NCBI RefSeq assembly: GCF_024339125.1
Contig: NZ_CP101417.1
Span: forward strand, 5,095,001-5,159,000
Length of the DNA: 64,000 nt
Source of the DNA: Xanthomonas hortorum
GTDB lineage: Bacteria; Pseudomonadota; Gammaproteobacteria; Xanthomonadales; Xanthomonadaceae
Reading direction: 5' to 3'
The number at the start of each line of letters is the position of its first letter. The stretch's first letter is position 1. The notes beneath the pieces were generated by a model. The model was not told the origin of the DNA. It did not search any database and worked only from the letters and a program-made list of their open reading frames with translations. Shown in pieces: positions 9,539 to 18,717 of this stretch. The translations under genes were made by a program, and so were the position numbers.

Positions 9539-10927
9539 TCACGTCCGGCCACGGACGCGTCGCGCCACTTCGCTGACCACCGCAATGACCGCAGTCAAAC
9601 CGACCATCGACAGGAACTGCGCACGGGTGTCTGCCGACGAGGCCAGCAGCACGAAGATCACCGCCAGGATCGCCAGCGCCAGCAGGGTCAGAAACGGATA
9701 CCCACGCATACGGAACGGCAACGTGATGCCGGCGCGGTCGGCGCGTGCGCGCAGGATCAGCTGCGACAGCAACGAGATCGTCCACACCAGCAGGCAGGTG
9801 GCGCCGACGATGTTGAGCAGCATCGGCAACACCTTGTTGGGATACAGCAATTCCAGCGCCGCCGCCGCGAAGCCGAACAACACGCTGGCGATCACCGCCA
9901 CCAGCGGCACCTGCTCGCCACTGGTCCTGCCGAGCAGGCGCGGGGCTTCGCCGCGTTGTGCCAGCGAAAAGATCATCCGCGAGGCGCCATACAGATTGGC
10001 GTTGAGCGCCGACAACAAGGCCACCACGGCGACCAGGGTGATGGCGGTGGCCGCGCCGGGGATGCGCGCCACTTCCAGCACCGCGGCAAACGGCGAGCTG
10101 AGCGCTGCACTGGTCCACGGCACCACCGCCACGATCACGCTGATCGAGCCGATGTAGAACACCAGGATGCGCCAGGCCACGGTGCGAATGGTGCGTGCCA
10201 GGCTGCGGCCCGGATCGGCGGTTTCCGCGGCGGCCACCGCCACGATCTCGGTGCCACCGAAGGCGAACACCACCACCAGCAACGCCGAGCCGACGCCCAC
10301 CAGACCCTTCGGGGCGAATCCGCCGTGCTGGGTAAAGTTGGACAGCCCCGGCGACACCACACCCGGCAACCAGCCCGCCAGCAAGGCCACGCCGATCAGC
10401 AGGAACACCACGATCGCAACAACCTTGAGGATGGCGAACCAGAATTCGAACTCGCCGAAGTTGCGCACGCCCAGCAGATTGATCGCCGTGAAGGTGGCCA
10501 TGAACACCACCGCCAGCAGCGGCACCGGCAACGCCGGCCACACCGAGGCGAGCAAGCCTGCCGCGCCGACCGCTTCGGCGGCGATCACCACCACGATCTG
10601 CAGCCACCACAACCAGCCCACCGTCGCACCGGCGGTCGGCCCCATCGCATCGGCCGCATATACCGAGAACGCACCGCTGGTCGGCTTGGACGCGGCCATT
10701 TCTCCCAGCGCATTCATCACGATGATCACCAGGGCCCCGGCGATCAGATACGACACCAGCACCGCCGGCCCCGCCGCGTGGATGCCCACGCCCGAGCCCA
10801 GAAACAGCCCGGCACCGATTGCCGTGCCCAGGCCCATCATCATCAATTGCCGCGGTTTCAGCGCATGGCGCAACGCGGGCGCGGCGGACGGAGCGTTCTC
10901 AGCAACGGGATCGGTCGGAAGCGGCAT
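9539..10927 (-). CDS. APC-family amino acid permease
   Basis: The start at 10927 (MPLPTDPVAENAP) gives a 462-residue protein with twelve predicted membrane helices. The longer frame adds 32 residues of poor composition. The first helix carries the substrate-binding GLGTAIGAGLFLGSG motif, and helix 6 carries FAFGGTEIVAVAAAET, both typical of the amino acid-polyamine-organocation family close to GABA, proline or D-alanine/D-serine/glycine permeases. The substrate cannot be assigned from sequence alone. It has no obvious operon partner. Confidence 0.85.
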   Translation of the reverse strand: MPLPTDPVAENAPSAAPALRHALKPRQLMMMGLGTAIGAGLFLGSGVGIHAAGPAVLVSYLIAGALVIIVMNALGEMAASKPTSGAFSVYAADAMGPTAGATVGWLWWLQIVVVIAAEAVGAAGLLASVWPALPVPLLAVVFMATFTAINLLGVRNFGEFEFWFAILKVVAIVVFLLIGVALLAGWLPGVVSPGLSNFTQHGGFAPKGLVGVGSALLVVVFAFGGTEIVAVAAAETADPGRSLARTIRTVAWRILVFYIGSISVIVAVVPWTSAALSSPFAAVLEVARIPGAATAITLVAVVALLSALNANLYGASRMIFSLAQRGEAPRLLGRTSGEQVPLVAVIASVLFGFAAAALELLYPNKVLPMLLNIVGATCLLVWTISLLSQLILRARADRAGITLPFRMRGYPFLTLLALAILAVIFVLLASSADTRAQFLSMVGLTAVIAVVSEVARRVRGRT

Positions 10928-11154
10928 GGACGGGCTTGAAGAGATGGAATCGCGACACGATACCGCGTCGCGGCGCTTGCCGCGCCTCTTGACGCGGGCC
11001 TGGCGAAAGAGTGGACAAGCCATGCAATCGCGCCTTGCCTCATCGTATCAGCAGGTCGTTCGCACTGGCCTCCAAGTGCGTGACACGCTCCAGACCCGCT
11101 TCACTGCACGCAGCTGGTGGGCAAATCCGCCGCACGCTGCATGCCGCACACAAA

Positions 11155-11177
11155 GATCCCCGGGCAAGCCGGGGATC
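11155..11177 (-). terminator. Terminator of the pectate lyase gene
   Basis: GATCCCCGG and CCGGGGATC form a perfect 9-base stem with a 5-base loop. On the minus strand the stem is followed by TTTGTGTG, a weak U tract. It lies 27 bases past the pectate lyase stop. Confidence 0.65.
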
Positions 11178-11204
11178 GGTGTCACTGCAACGTCTTGTGG
11201 CCGA

Positions 11205-12266
11205 TCATTCCGCCAGGTTCTTGCCGGCACCTGCAGTGGCGATCACCTTGGCCTTGACCTGCGCGGCCGGGGTGACGCTGTAGGTGTAGCCCAGCGGTTC
11301 CGGGAACACCTTGGTGGTGATCCAGTTGGTGGCGTTGGCGTAGGGCTTGCTGCCATCCGGCGTGCCCCAGGTGATGCCGCTGCCGACGTAGTTGTTGATC
11401 AGGTCCCAGTAGCCGATCTCGCTGCTGTCGCGCGAGGTCACCGGGTTCTTGATGTTCTCGAAGTAGTTGGATTCGATCTTCGCCACGCCGCCCATGCGCA
11501 CGTTGATGCCGGAGGTGGTGACGTTGTTGAAGTAGTTGTTGTAGATATGGCTCAGCCCGCGCCGCTGCAGCGGCACGCGCGATTCGACGTTCTCGAAGCG
11601 GTTGTGATGATAGGTGGTGCGCGCGGCCGAGTTCTTGGTGTCGCTATCGCTGTAACCGTTGAGCGCGACCTTTTGATAGTTGTAGACGTGGTTGTAGGAC
11701 ACGGTGACGTGGTGCACGCCCTTCTTCATGTCGATGCCGCCATCGAAGGACGCATCGCCGGCACCGGAGCACTTGGTCAACGAGGCGAACACGGTGTTGT
11801 GATCGACCCAGATCTTGGACGGTGAGCCGCTGGAATTACCTTCCAACGAAATCGAATCCGCATCTTCGCCGCCTTGCAGCAAGCCGATGGTCATGTTCTG
11901 GATGATGATGTTGTTGGCGTTGCCCACCACCCACACACCGAAGTTGGCCGCCGAGCCATTCGCGCCCTTGATGGTGACATCGCTCTTGTTCTTGATCTGC
12001 ACGGTCTTGGCCGGCAACTTCCACTGCGCGCAGACGTCCTTGATGGTGCTGAAGTCGAACTTGCCGGTGTAATTGAGCACCAGCCCGCCACTGCCGGAAT
12101 AGCTGTCAATGGCGGCCTGCATCGCTTCGAAGGTGGCGACGTTGACCGGGGTCTTGTTGCCGCCGCCGGTGGTAGCGGCACCGTACCCGACCGGGCCGGC
12201 GATGGCACTTGCGGCGCAAGCGGACAGTGCAAGCGCGAGCGCGCCGTTAAGTGTCTTGATGATCAT
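11205..12266 (-). CDS. Secreted pectate lyase, polysaccharide lyase family 1
   Basis: The start at 12266 follows GGGAGAGG and gives a 353-residue protein with a Sec signal peptide (MIIKTLNGALALALSACAASAIA). The mature part is a parallel beta-helix PL1 enzyme that cleaves pectate by beta-elimination. Visible features are the calcium-site region (KIWVDHNTVFA, DGGIDMKKGVHHVTVSYNHVYN) and the catalytic-arginine region ENVESRVPLQRRGLSHIYNNYF. In Xanthomonas such enzymes leave the cell by type II secretion and degrade plant cell walls; export here is inferred. The gene is monocistronic, with its own terminator. Confidence 0.9.
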   Translation of the reverse strand: MIIKTLNGALALALSACAASAIAGPVGYGAATTGGGNKTPVNVATFEAMQAAIDSYSGSGGLVLNYTGKFDFSTIKDVCAQWKLPAKTVQIKNKSDVTIKGANGSAANFGVWVVGNANNIIIQNMTIGLLQGGEDADSISLEGNSSGSPSKIWVDHNTVFASLTKCSGAGDASFDGGIDMKKGVHHVTVSYNHVYNYQKVALNGYSDSDTKNSAARTTYHHNRFENVESRVPLQRRGLSHIYNNYFNNVTTSGINVRMGGVAKIESNYFENIKNPVTSRDSSEIGYWDLINNYVGSGITWGTPDGSKPYANATNWITTKVFPEPLGYTYSVTPAAQVKAKVIATAGAGKNLAE

Positions 12267-12886
12267 GCAGCCTCTCCCAAATGAAATCGAAAAGCGATGC
12301 GTGGCGTCGGCGCGATTGCATCGACGGTGGCAAAGCGGTGCGTGGGGGCCGCATTCTTCGCGCGGTTTAAAACATAAAACAATTATCCATCTCTGAAACT
12401 TTGACGCAGCACGGTGTTCTCCTCGCAGGACATGCAAAAGAGACAACGAGAGACACGCAGGACAGGACACTGCGGTGATGTGCGCGATGTTTTTTCTATG
12501 TATGCAAACGCATGCCGATGCTGTGGTTGCTCACACGCGTGTTCGACTACGCGTGGTAATGGCAAATGCGTTTTTCAAGCATGCACGCGGATAACAAGGT
12601 GCTGTGCGTGGGAAGCAGCACACGACCGCGCTGTCGAAGTTGTTGGCAAAGTTGTCGGCGAGAAGTTGTTGGCGACATCTACGCGCAGCAGCAAAGCGCT
12701 ACCGCACGGTCATGCGTGCAGATTGGGCGCTATGACGCGCCGCCTTGCTGGTGATGGTGCGTGATAAGGCATACGAAGCGAAAGCAACGCAGCTAACGCG
12801 CAGTCGACACGCGAAACGCTAGGGAGTGCCATGCCGAGCACGCTCAAGCTCGCATGCAGGCCCGCACACGCACACTCGCCATCAAC
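12267..12886. other. Long intergenic region upstream of pectate lyase
   Basis: These 620 bases lie between the pectate lyase start and the pip stop, both on the minus strand. The part nearest the lyase is AT-rich (AAAACATAAAACAATTATCC) and probably holds its promoter. I searched by eye for a Clp/CRP-type TGTGA-N6-TCACA site and a PIP box and saw neither. No gene was recognised. Confidence 0.45.
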
Positions 12887-13828
12887 TCACACAGCGCGGT
12901 TGGCCAACACCGACGCGTGCACCAGCTGCTCGCCGGGCCATGGGGTGTGATCGTCGAGGAAGTTGCCAACCAGCCGCATGCAGGCTGCGCGCTCTTCCAC
13001 GTGCGGCATGTGGCTGGAATTGGCGAACACATGCCACTGGGCGTCCGGGATCAGGCGTGCGTAAGGCTCGACGGTTTCCGGCGTGGCCTCATCGTATTTG
13101 CCCGATAGCACCAGCGCCGGCGCGGTGATGCGGTGCAGGCGTTCGATGATGCTCCAGTTGCGCAGGCTGCCCACCACATGGAATTCGGTCGGGCCGTTCA
13201 TGGCGTGGTAGACGGTGGGGTCGGCATCGATGGCGGCGAAGGTGCGCGCCACTTCTGCAGGCCACGGCAGCAGGCGACACACATGCTGCGCATAGAACGC
13301 CTGGCTTGCAGCGCGGTAGGCCGGGTGATCCAGCGTGCCGGCGGCCTCGTGCTCGTCCAGTGCCGCCTGGATGTCTTCGGGCAGCCGCGCACGCAAGCGC
13401 AATGCGGCAGCGCGCCACAAGCCCATCGACGCCGGCGAGTTGGCGATCACCAACGCACGCAGACCGGCCGGCCGGCGCACCGCATGTTCGGCCGCCAGCA
13501 TCCCGCCCCAGGATTGCCCCAGCAACGCGTACTGCGACAGCCCAAGCTGGGTGATCAGGGTCTGCAGCTCATCCAGAAACAGCCCCACCGTCCAGAAGCC
13601 GGAGTCGGCATTGGGAAGATGGGTGGACTTGCCGTTGCCGAGCTGGTCGTAATGGATGACCGCGCGGCCATTGGCAGCCAGGTCCTTGAAGCTGTCCACA
13701 TAGTCGTGGGTGCAGCCGGGGCCGCCGTGCAGGACGATCAGCGGGCAGGCGTCACTGCGCAGGTCGCCGGTGATGCGGTACCAGGTACGGTACCCACGGA
13801 ATTCGACGTAACCCTCAGTGGACTGCAT
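12887..13828 (-). CDS. pip: Proline iminopeptidase
   Basis: This 313-residue alpha/beta hydrolase is of peptidase family S33. The oxyanion loop is [11 protein letters not shown], the nucleophile lies in GQSWGGM, and the aspartate and histidine lie in [12 protein letters not shown] and [11 protein letters not shown]. The enzyme removes N-terminal proline from peptides. The gene directly follows a LuxR-solo gene on the same strand and has a lux-box-like site 61 bases before its start. That is the arrangement known for xanthomonad OryR/XccR regulators, which activate pip in response to plant compounds. Regulation here is inferred from that precedent. Confidence 0.92.
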   Translation of the reverse strand: MQSTEGYVEFRGYRTWYRITGDLRSDACPLIVLHGGPGCTHDYVDSFKDLAANGRAVIHYDQLGNGKSTHLPNADSGFWTVGLFLDELQTLITQLGLSQYALLGQSWGGMLAAEHAVRRPAGLRALVIANSPASMGLWRAAALRLRARLPEDIQAALDEHEAAGTLDHPAYRAASQAFYAQHVCRLLPWPAEVARTFAAIDADPTVYHAMNGPTEFHVVGSLRNWSIIERLHRITAPALVLSGKYDEATPETVEPYARLIPDAQWHVFANSSHMPHVEERAACMRLVGNFLDDHTPWPGEQLVHASVLANRAV

Positions 13829-13889
13829 GACCTGCGCCTGCCTACGGCAATGGTGAGCGCTCAGCCTAGCGCCCCGGCCTGCGCGCGCT

Positions 13890-13909
13890 AACTGGTAAAA
13901 CTCTCAGGT
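13890..13909 (-). promoter_or_regulatory. lux-box-like site in the pip promoter
   Basis: On the minus strand the 20 bases read ACCTGAGAGTTTTACCAGTT, an imperfect dyad with CTG/CAG arms placed as in lux boxes. It lies 61 bases upstream of the pip start and between the LuxR gene and pip. A related site at 14831-14850 matches it at 13 of 20 positions by eye. Confidence 0.6.
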
Positions 13910-14013
13910 TCGCAGCAGTTTCAGACGCGCGGTTGCGCGCGCCATGGTGTATGAGCCGGGCGACGCATCCAGCACGCCGATCGCACGCTGCGATCGATAG
14001 CCGCAGGCTTGGT

Positions 14014-14778
14014 TTACGGCTCCAGCAATCGATAATGCATCCCGCGCACCACTGCCTCGACGCGATTGCGCGCACCCAGTTTGCGTGCGGCCGAATTCAG
14101 ATGCAGATTCACCGTGGCGGTGGAGCGATTGAGCGCGGCCGCGATGCTTTTGGCGGTCAGCCCCTTGGCCGAGTACTGCAGGCACTCGCGCTCGCGGCGG
14201 GTCAATGCGATGTGGTGACAGCGGCGTTCCTGCGGATCCAGCAGTTCCTGCGCGCGGGCCTGAAACGCGTGTGCCAGTAACAAGAATGGCGACAGCTGCG
14301 CCTCTGCCAGCCGTGGTGCCTCGGCCGCAACCGCATCGACCGCGCCACTGAAGGTCGCGAATGCACCGCCAGGCAAATGCAGGGGCACGGTGACACCGGT
14401 TCCCATGCCGCTATCGCACAGATAACGCGTCACCTGCCGATGCTGGCCGCCAACATATTCCACACCTTCCTGATTGCCGTCGGTACGGTACGACCACACG
14501 AATGGCGTCATGCGCCGCGTCGCACGCTGCTGAACAGGGTCATGTTGGTAGTAACCATGCTCGCACCAGACATGCCGCATGTCGCCCGGCGCGTTGCGCT
14601 GCATGAACACCGATGGCGTGATCAGCGCGCCCTCCATACTCAGCGGAACCGGCGCGTAGTCGTAGACCAGCGACTTGAAACCAAACGCACAGACGTCGCG
14701 AAACACTCGATCCAGGCAGGCATTGAGCGTATGCAGCGCCTGCAAATCTCGGCCCAGGCTGGCCAGCGTGTCGAACAT
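14014..14778 (-). CDS. LuxR-family solo regulator, plant-responsive (OryR/XccR type)
   Basis: This 254-residue regulator has an N-terminal autoinducer-binding domain (about 15-175) and a C-terminal LuxR helix-turn-helix (about 188-248, LTRRERECLQYSAKGLTAKS). Counting back from the conserved Asp80-Pro81 pair, the positions equivalent to TraR W57 and Y61 are Met67 and Trp71. These are the substitutions that mark the plant-associated LuxR-solo subfamily, which responds to plant low-molecular-weight signals rather than acyl-homoserine lactones. No luxI gene is nearby. The start follows GAAGGA. It lies directly upstream of pip and is divergent from a permease. Confidence 0.92.
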   Translation of the reverse strand: MFDTLASLGRDLQALHTLNACLDRVFRDVCAFGFKSLVYDYAPVPLSMEGALITPSVFMQRNAPGDMRHVWCEHGYYQHDPVQQRATRRMTPFVWSYRTDGNQEGVEYVGGQHRQVTRYLCDSGMGTGVTVPLHLPGGAFATFSGAVDAVAAEAPRLAEAQLSPFLLLAHAFQARAQELLDPQERRCHHIALTRRERECLQYSAKGLTAKSIAAALNRSTATVNLHLNSAARKLGARNRVEAVVRGMHYRLLEP

Positions 14779-14830
14779 GGTGGGTCCTTCGATGACAGCA
14801 GGTGCCGCTGGACGACATCCAGCATGGAAA

Positions 14831-14850
14831 ACCTAGCACTTTTACCAATG
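14831..14850 (+). promoter_or_regulatory. Second lux-box-like site, upstream of the permease
   Basis: The plus-strand bases ACCTAGCACTTTTACCAATG resemble the pip-promoter site read in the direction of its own gene, sharing ACCT and TTTTACCA at the same spacing. It lies in the 194-base gap between the LuxR gene and the divergent permease, 122 bases before the permease start. It could serve the permease, the regulator, or both. Confidence 0.5.
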
Positions 14851-14972
14851 GATGGGCTTGCCGGCCACATTATCGTCACAATGCCGGTCAGCTAGCTGCA
14901 ACGCAGCATTCATGGACAAGCGCCCCACCGCGCCTGTCGTGCGACCCGGCCTTCCTTTCAGCGGATACCTGC

Positions 14973-16358
14973 ATGACCGACACACCACGCCGCGACGACG
15001 CGGCCACGCTGGAACGCTTTGGCTACACCCAGGAGCTCAAGCGACAGCTCACGCTCAAGGATCTGCTGATCTACGGGCTGGTGTTCATGGTGCCGACCGC
15101 GCCGTTCTCCATCTTCGGCGGCGTATTCGATATCAGCGCCGGGATGGTGCCGCTGACCTACCTGGTCGGCTTCGTGGCGATGCTGTTCACCGCCTTGAGC
15201 TACCAGCAGATGTCGCAGGCGTTTCCGGTGGCCGGTTCGGTGTATGCGTACGTGGGGCGCGGATTGAGCAGCGGCATGGGGTTTCTCGCCGGCTGGGCGA
15301 TTCTGCTCGACTATCTGTTGGTACCGACGCTGCTGTACGTGGTTGGCGCCAATGCGATGCACAACGTGTTGCCGGCGGTACCGCAGCCGGCGTGGATCGC
15401 GTTTTTCGTGGTGCTCAATACCGTGGTCAATCTGCGCGGTATCGAAACCACTGCGCGGGCCAATCGTTTCTTTCTGTATGCGCAGTTGCTGGTGCTGGCG
15501 GTGTTTGTGGTGCTGGCGAGCCTGGCGATCCAGCGCGGCGTCAACGGTGCGCACTGGAACCTGCGTCCGTTCTACAACCCGCAGGCGTTTTCGCCGCAAC
15601 TGATCTTCAGTGCGTTGTCGGTGGCGGTGGTGTCGTTTCTGGGCTTCGACGCGATCTCCACGCTGTCGGAAGAAACCCGTGGCGGTAACCGTGTGGTCGG
15701 GCGCGCCACCTTGATGGCGCTGCTGATGGTGGCCGGCCTGTTCGTGCTGCAGACCTGGCTGGCCGCATTGCTGCAGCCGAACCTGCAGCGCTACCCCAGT
15801 GCGCAGGCCTCCAACGATGCGTTCTTCGAGATCGGCCGGCTTATTGCCGGGCCGTGGCTGCAGATCGTCATCGCGCTCACAGTGGCGATCAGCGCCGCGA
15901 TCGCCAATTCGCTGGTTGCGCAGGCGGCCACCTCGCGCCTGTTGTTCGCCATGGCACGCGACCGTCAGCTGCCGGGGTTCTTGCGCTACATCCATCCGCG
16001 TACCGGCGTGCCGCAGCGCGCCATCCTGCTGGTGGCGGGTTTGAGCATGCTGCTGGGCGAAGTGTTCGTGGGCCAGATCGCGTTGCTGTCCTCGTTGTGC
16101 AACGTCGGCGCGCTCACCGCCTTCATCTTGCTGCACGTTGCGGTGTTATGGCACTTCCGTGGGCACGGCCGCAGCCTGCTATTGCATGGTGCGACGCCGT
16201 TGATCGGCATCGTGATCCTTGGCTACGTGTTGATCAATGCCGACCGGCACGCGCAGCTCGGCGGCACCGCGTGGATGGCGGTGGGTCTGTTGGTGTTGGC
16301 ATTCCTGAAAGTCAGCGGTCGTTCCACCGAGTTTCGCGCCAGCGACGCGTTGGAATAA
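14973..16358 (+). CDS. APC-family permease linked to the LuxR solo
   Basis: The start at 14973 (MTDTPRRDDAATLERFGYTQELKRQLT) gives a 461-residue, roughly twelve-helix transporter. The longer frame carries 57 extra residues without family character. The first helix segment is DLLIYGLVFMVPTAPFSIFGG, and FLGFDAISTLSEETRGG is the helix-6 hallmark of the APC superfamily, near the putrescine/ethanolamine-type permeases. In Pseudomonas the related PipR regulator responds to ethanolamine derivatives and sits beside a transporter, so uptake of a plant signal or nutrient is plausible. The substrate is not shown by the sequence. Confidence 0.85.
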   Translation: MTDTPRRDDAATLERFGYTQELKRQLTLKDLLIYGLVFMVPTAPFSIFGGVFDISAGMVPLTYLVGFVAMLFTALSYQQMSQAFPVAGSVYAYVGRGLSSGMGFLAGWAILLDYLLVPTLLYVVGANAMHNVLPAVPQPAWIAFFVVLNTVVNLRGIETTARANRFFLYAQLLVLAVFVVLASLAIQRGVNGAHWNLRPFYNPQAFSPQLIFSALSVAVVSFLGFDAISTLSEETRGGNRVVGRATLMALLMVAGLFVLQTWLAALLQPNLQRYPSAQASNDAFFEIGRLIAGPWLQIVIALTVAISAAIANSLVAQAATSRLLFAMARDRQLPGFLRYIHPRTGVPQRAILLVAGLSMLLGEVFVGQIALLSSLCNVGALTAFILLHVAVLWHFRGHGRSLLLHGATPLIGIVILGYVLINADRHAQLGGTAWMAVGLLVLAFLKVSGRSTEFRASDALE

Positions 16359-16675
16359 GCGCTGCTGCCGGCGTCGCTGTGCAGCAATGCGTTGCTGTGC
16401 AGTTGCTCGTCGGCAATCGACCTTGAGCATCGGGTCGTGCAGCGCGCATGGGTCTGCACGCTATTTGCCTTGCGCTGCCGCGCCGCGCTGGATGCTTGTG
16501 CATGCCTCGTTTACCACACCAGGTCGATGACACCTTTCAGGCGCGTCGCGTCACACGGTGCGTGCGTGATGAAACGGAGCGACGCTCCCGAAAGCGATCA
16601 TATTTTTCTCGATTGTCGACCTCTGAACGAGATTTTCAGCACATATTCAGATGTAAACATTCTCTAGTCTCGTTC

Positions 16676-16718
16676 GGCGCCACTGATGGCGCCCGCACGC
16701 TGCGGCCCCCGCCGCAGC
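16676..16718 (+). promoter_or_regulatory. Two tandem hairpins in the protease leader
   Basis: GGCGCCA/TGGCGCC (16676-16693, 4-base loop) is followed at once by GCTGCGGC/GCCGCAGC (16699-16718, 4-base loop). They end 30 bases before the protease start and would lie in its 5' leader if transcription begins upstream. There is no U run, so these are not a standard terminator. The rest of the gap 16359-16748 is non-coding, and its AT-rich section at 16600-16670 probably contains the promoter. Confidence 0.4.
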
Positions 16719-16748
16719 CTGTCGTTCCCTGACGAGTAAGGACTACCC

Positions 16749-18146
16749 ATGAATCGCAAGAATGCGTTGTACCTGGCGCTGTTTTCTGCCCTTTCCGGCT
16801 CCGCACTGGCAGCGCCGCCGACCGAGATGGACGCAGCGCCGGTGAGCACTGCGCCGCAAGCGGCCAAACTTGGCGCGGCAACATTGCAATCGGCAAGTCT
16901 GCGTGGCGGGATCCTGCCCACGCGCGTGGTGCAACTCACTGCGCCCACCAGCACCGAGATCGGCCGCGTGCGTGAGCGCCGCATTGCACAGGTCAAACAT
17001 GGGCAGCCTTTGCAGATCGGTTTTTCGCGCGCGGTTGCCAAGCCTTTGGTGAATCTGCGTACCCTCGATTGGCAGATGGCCAATGATGGATCGCGTGTTG
17101 CAACCCTGAAGGTCAGCTCTGCACAGGCGGCGTCCCTGCGTGCATCGTTGACCCTGCGCGGTGCCGGCGCAACGCCTGGCGATCCGTCCAAGGTGACGCT
17201 GCGCTTTGCCGGCGACGACGGCCGCGTGTTCGAGCAATCCGGTGCAAGCTTCGTTACCAGCGGTAGCGACATCGGCTGGTCGCCGACCGTCAGTGGCGAA
17301 AACCTGTTGGTTGAACTTTCGCTGCCGGCCGGCCAGTATCCGGAGAACTTCAGCCTGAGCATTCCGCAGCTGTCGCATCTGGATATCAGCCCCACCGCCA
17401 GCGCGCGCGACATGATGACCATTGCCATTGGCGAGAGCGATTCCTGCCAGAACGATATCGTCTGCCGTGCCAACCCCACCGCCGGCTTCACCAGTGCGGC
17501 AAAAGCGGTGGCGCGGATGGTGTTCACCACCAGCGAAGGCTCGTTCTACTGCACCGGCACCCTGCTCAATAACACCAACTCGCCCAAGCGCAATCTGTTC
17601 TGGACTGCGGCGCACTGCATCAGCACGCAGACCGTTGCCAACTCGCTGCAGACTTACTGGTTCTACGATGCGGCCAGCTGCAACGGCAACACCGCCAGCT
17701 CGCAGGCGACCACATTGACCGGCGGTGCGTTCCTGCGGCACGCCAATACCACCCGTGACACCGCGTTGCTGGAACTGAAGACCGCACCGCCGAGCGGCGC
17801 GTTCTACGCGGCCTGGAACAGCGCGGCGATCGGTGCGACCGGTACCGCGATTGTCGGCATCCATCACCCAGCCGGCGACGTCAAGAAGTATTCGCTGGGC
17901 AGCGTGAATGGGCTGAGCACCTCCATCGACGGCAAGAGCCCGCTGTACCGCGTGGTCTGGAACGATGGCGTGACCGAAGGCGGCTCGTCCGGCTCGGGCC
18001 TGTTCACCGTCGCCAGCGGTGGTGCGTACCAGCTGCGCGGCGGCCTGTATGGCGGCTACTCGTTCTGCAGCGCGCAGACCGATCCCGACTACTACTCGCG
18101 CTTCTCGGACGTGTATTCCAGCATCTCCACCTACTTCGGCCCGTAA
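16749..18146 (+). CDS. Secreted trypsin-fold serine protease (lysyl-endopeptidase-like)
   Basis: This 465-residue exoenzyme has a Sec signal peptide (MNRKNALYLALFSALSGSALA) and a pro-region of roughly 200 residues. The chymotrypsin-fold catalytic domain begins near IGESDSCQNDIVC. The triad is visible as His in FWTAAHC, Asp in NTTRDTALLEL and Ser in TEGGSSGSGLF, and several cysteines suggest disulfides. The organisation resembles Achromobacter protease I-like enzymes of Xanthomonas and Lysobacter. It is probably exported by type II secretion and active on host or environmental protein. The gene is monocistronic. Confidence 0.88.
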   Translation: MNRKNALYLALFSALSGSALAAPPTEMDAAPVSTAPQAAKLGAATLQSASLRGGILPTRVVQLTAPTSTEIGRVRERRIAQVKHGQPLQIGFSRAVAKPLVNLRTLDWQMANDGSRVATLKVSSAQAASLRASLTLRGAGATPGDPSKVTLRFAGDDGRVFEQSGASFVTSGSDIGWSPTVSGENLLVELSLPAGQYPENFSLSIPQLSHLDISPTASARDMMTIAIGESDSCQNDIVCRANPTAGFTSAAKAVARMVFTTSEGSFYCTGTLLNNTNSPKRNLFWTAAHCISTQTVANSLQTYWFYDAASCNGNTASSQATTLTGGAFLRHANTTRDTALLELKTAPPSGAFYAAWNSAAIGATGTAIVGIHHPAGDVKKYSLGSVNGLSTSIDGKSPLYRVVWNDGVTEGGSSGSGLFTVASGGAYQLRGGLYGGYSFCSAQTDPDYYSRFSDVYSSISTYFGP

Positions 18147-18273
18147 GCGGTTGCTGCACGTGGCAGGCGGTGTCTCGCCTGCCACGTGCAACTGCGCTTG
18201 GCGTGCGTGCAGCACTTCATCTGCATCGGCTTGATGATGCAGACTTGGCAGCTCGTCCTTCACCTGGATCGGC

Positions 18274-18678
18274 ATGCCCGTTCAACGCAATCGTTCTCTC
18301 ATCGCCGCACTTGCACTGGCGACCTTGTCGCTGCAGGTCACCGCCAGCGCAGCCGGCAAGCCCGCCAATCGTGAAGAGGTCAAGGCATACGCGCTGCAGC
18401 TGTGCCTGGACAACAACTATGCGCGTAGCGGCAAATATGCTTCCGATCAGCTCCGCGATCGCTCGTATCTGCTGACGACCTATGCGCTGGACAATGCCAA
18501 GGCCGGCGCCACCGACCGCCTGCATCGCTATGTCGCCGAGCAGACGGCGGACTTCTATCGCGCCGAAGTGCCGATGAAGGACGAAGCGCGGCGAGGCCCG
18601 TTCAACAGGATCTTTGCGCAATGCATGGGCTTCTATCGTTCGCCTGCACTGAGCGAGTTCATTGCGCAAACACTCTGA
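18274..18678 (+). CDS. Small secreted helical protein, possible Tai4-type T6SS amidase immunity protein
   Basis: This 134-residue protein has a signal peptide (RSLIAALALATLSLQVTASA). The mature part is all-helical and holds two cysteines, in YALQLCLDNNY and FAQCMGFYRSPAL. This pattern resembles the Tai4 immunity family, periplasmic inhibitors of Tae4 peptidoglycan amidases. No amidase or T6SS gene is present in the window, so it would be an orphan immunity gene. The family match is from memory of the pattern and is moderate at best. An IS element begins 39 bases after its stop. Confidence 0.5.
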   Translation: MPVQRNRSLIAALALATLSLQVTASAAGKPANREEVKAYALQLCLDNNYARSGKYASDQLRDRSYLLTTYALDNAKAGATDRLHRYVAEQTADFYRAEVPMKDEARRGPFNRIFAQCMGFYRSPALSEFIAQTL

Positions 18679-18717
18679 CTTGTCTTGCGTCGTCGCACGC
18701 CTGACGGGCTCGCGCTA

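Noticed and set aside
12520-12533. TGTGGTTGCTCACA as a Clp/CRP site for the pectate lyase
   Set aside because: The half-sites are separated by four bases instead of six, and the site lies more than 250 bases from the start.
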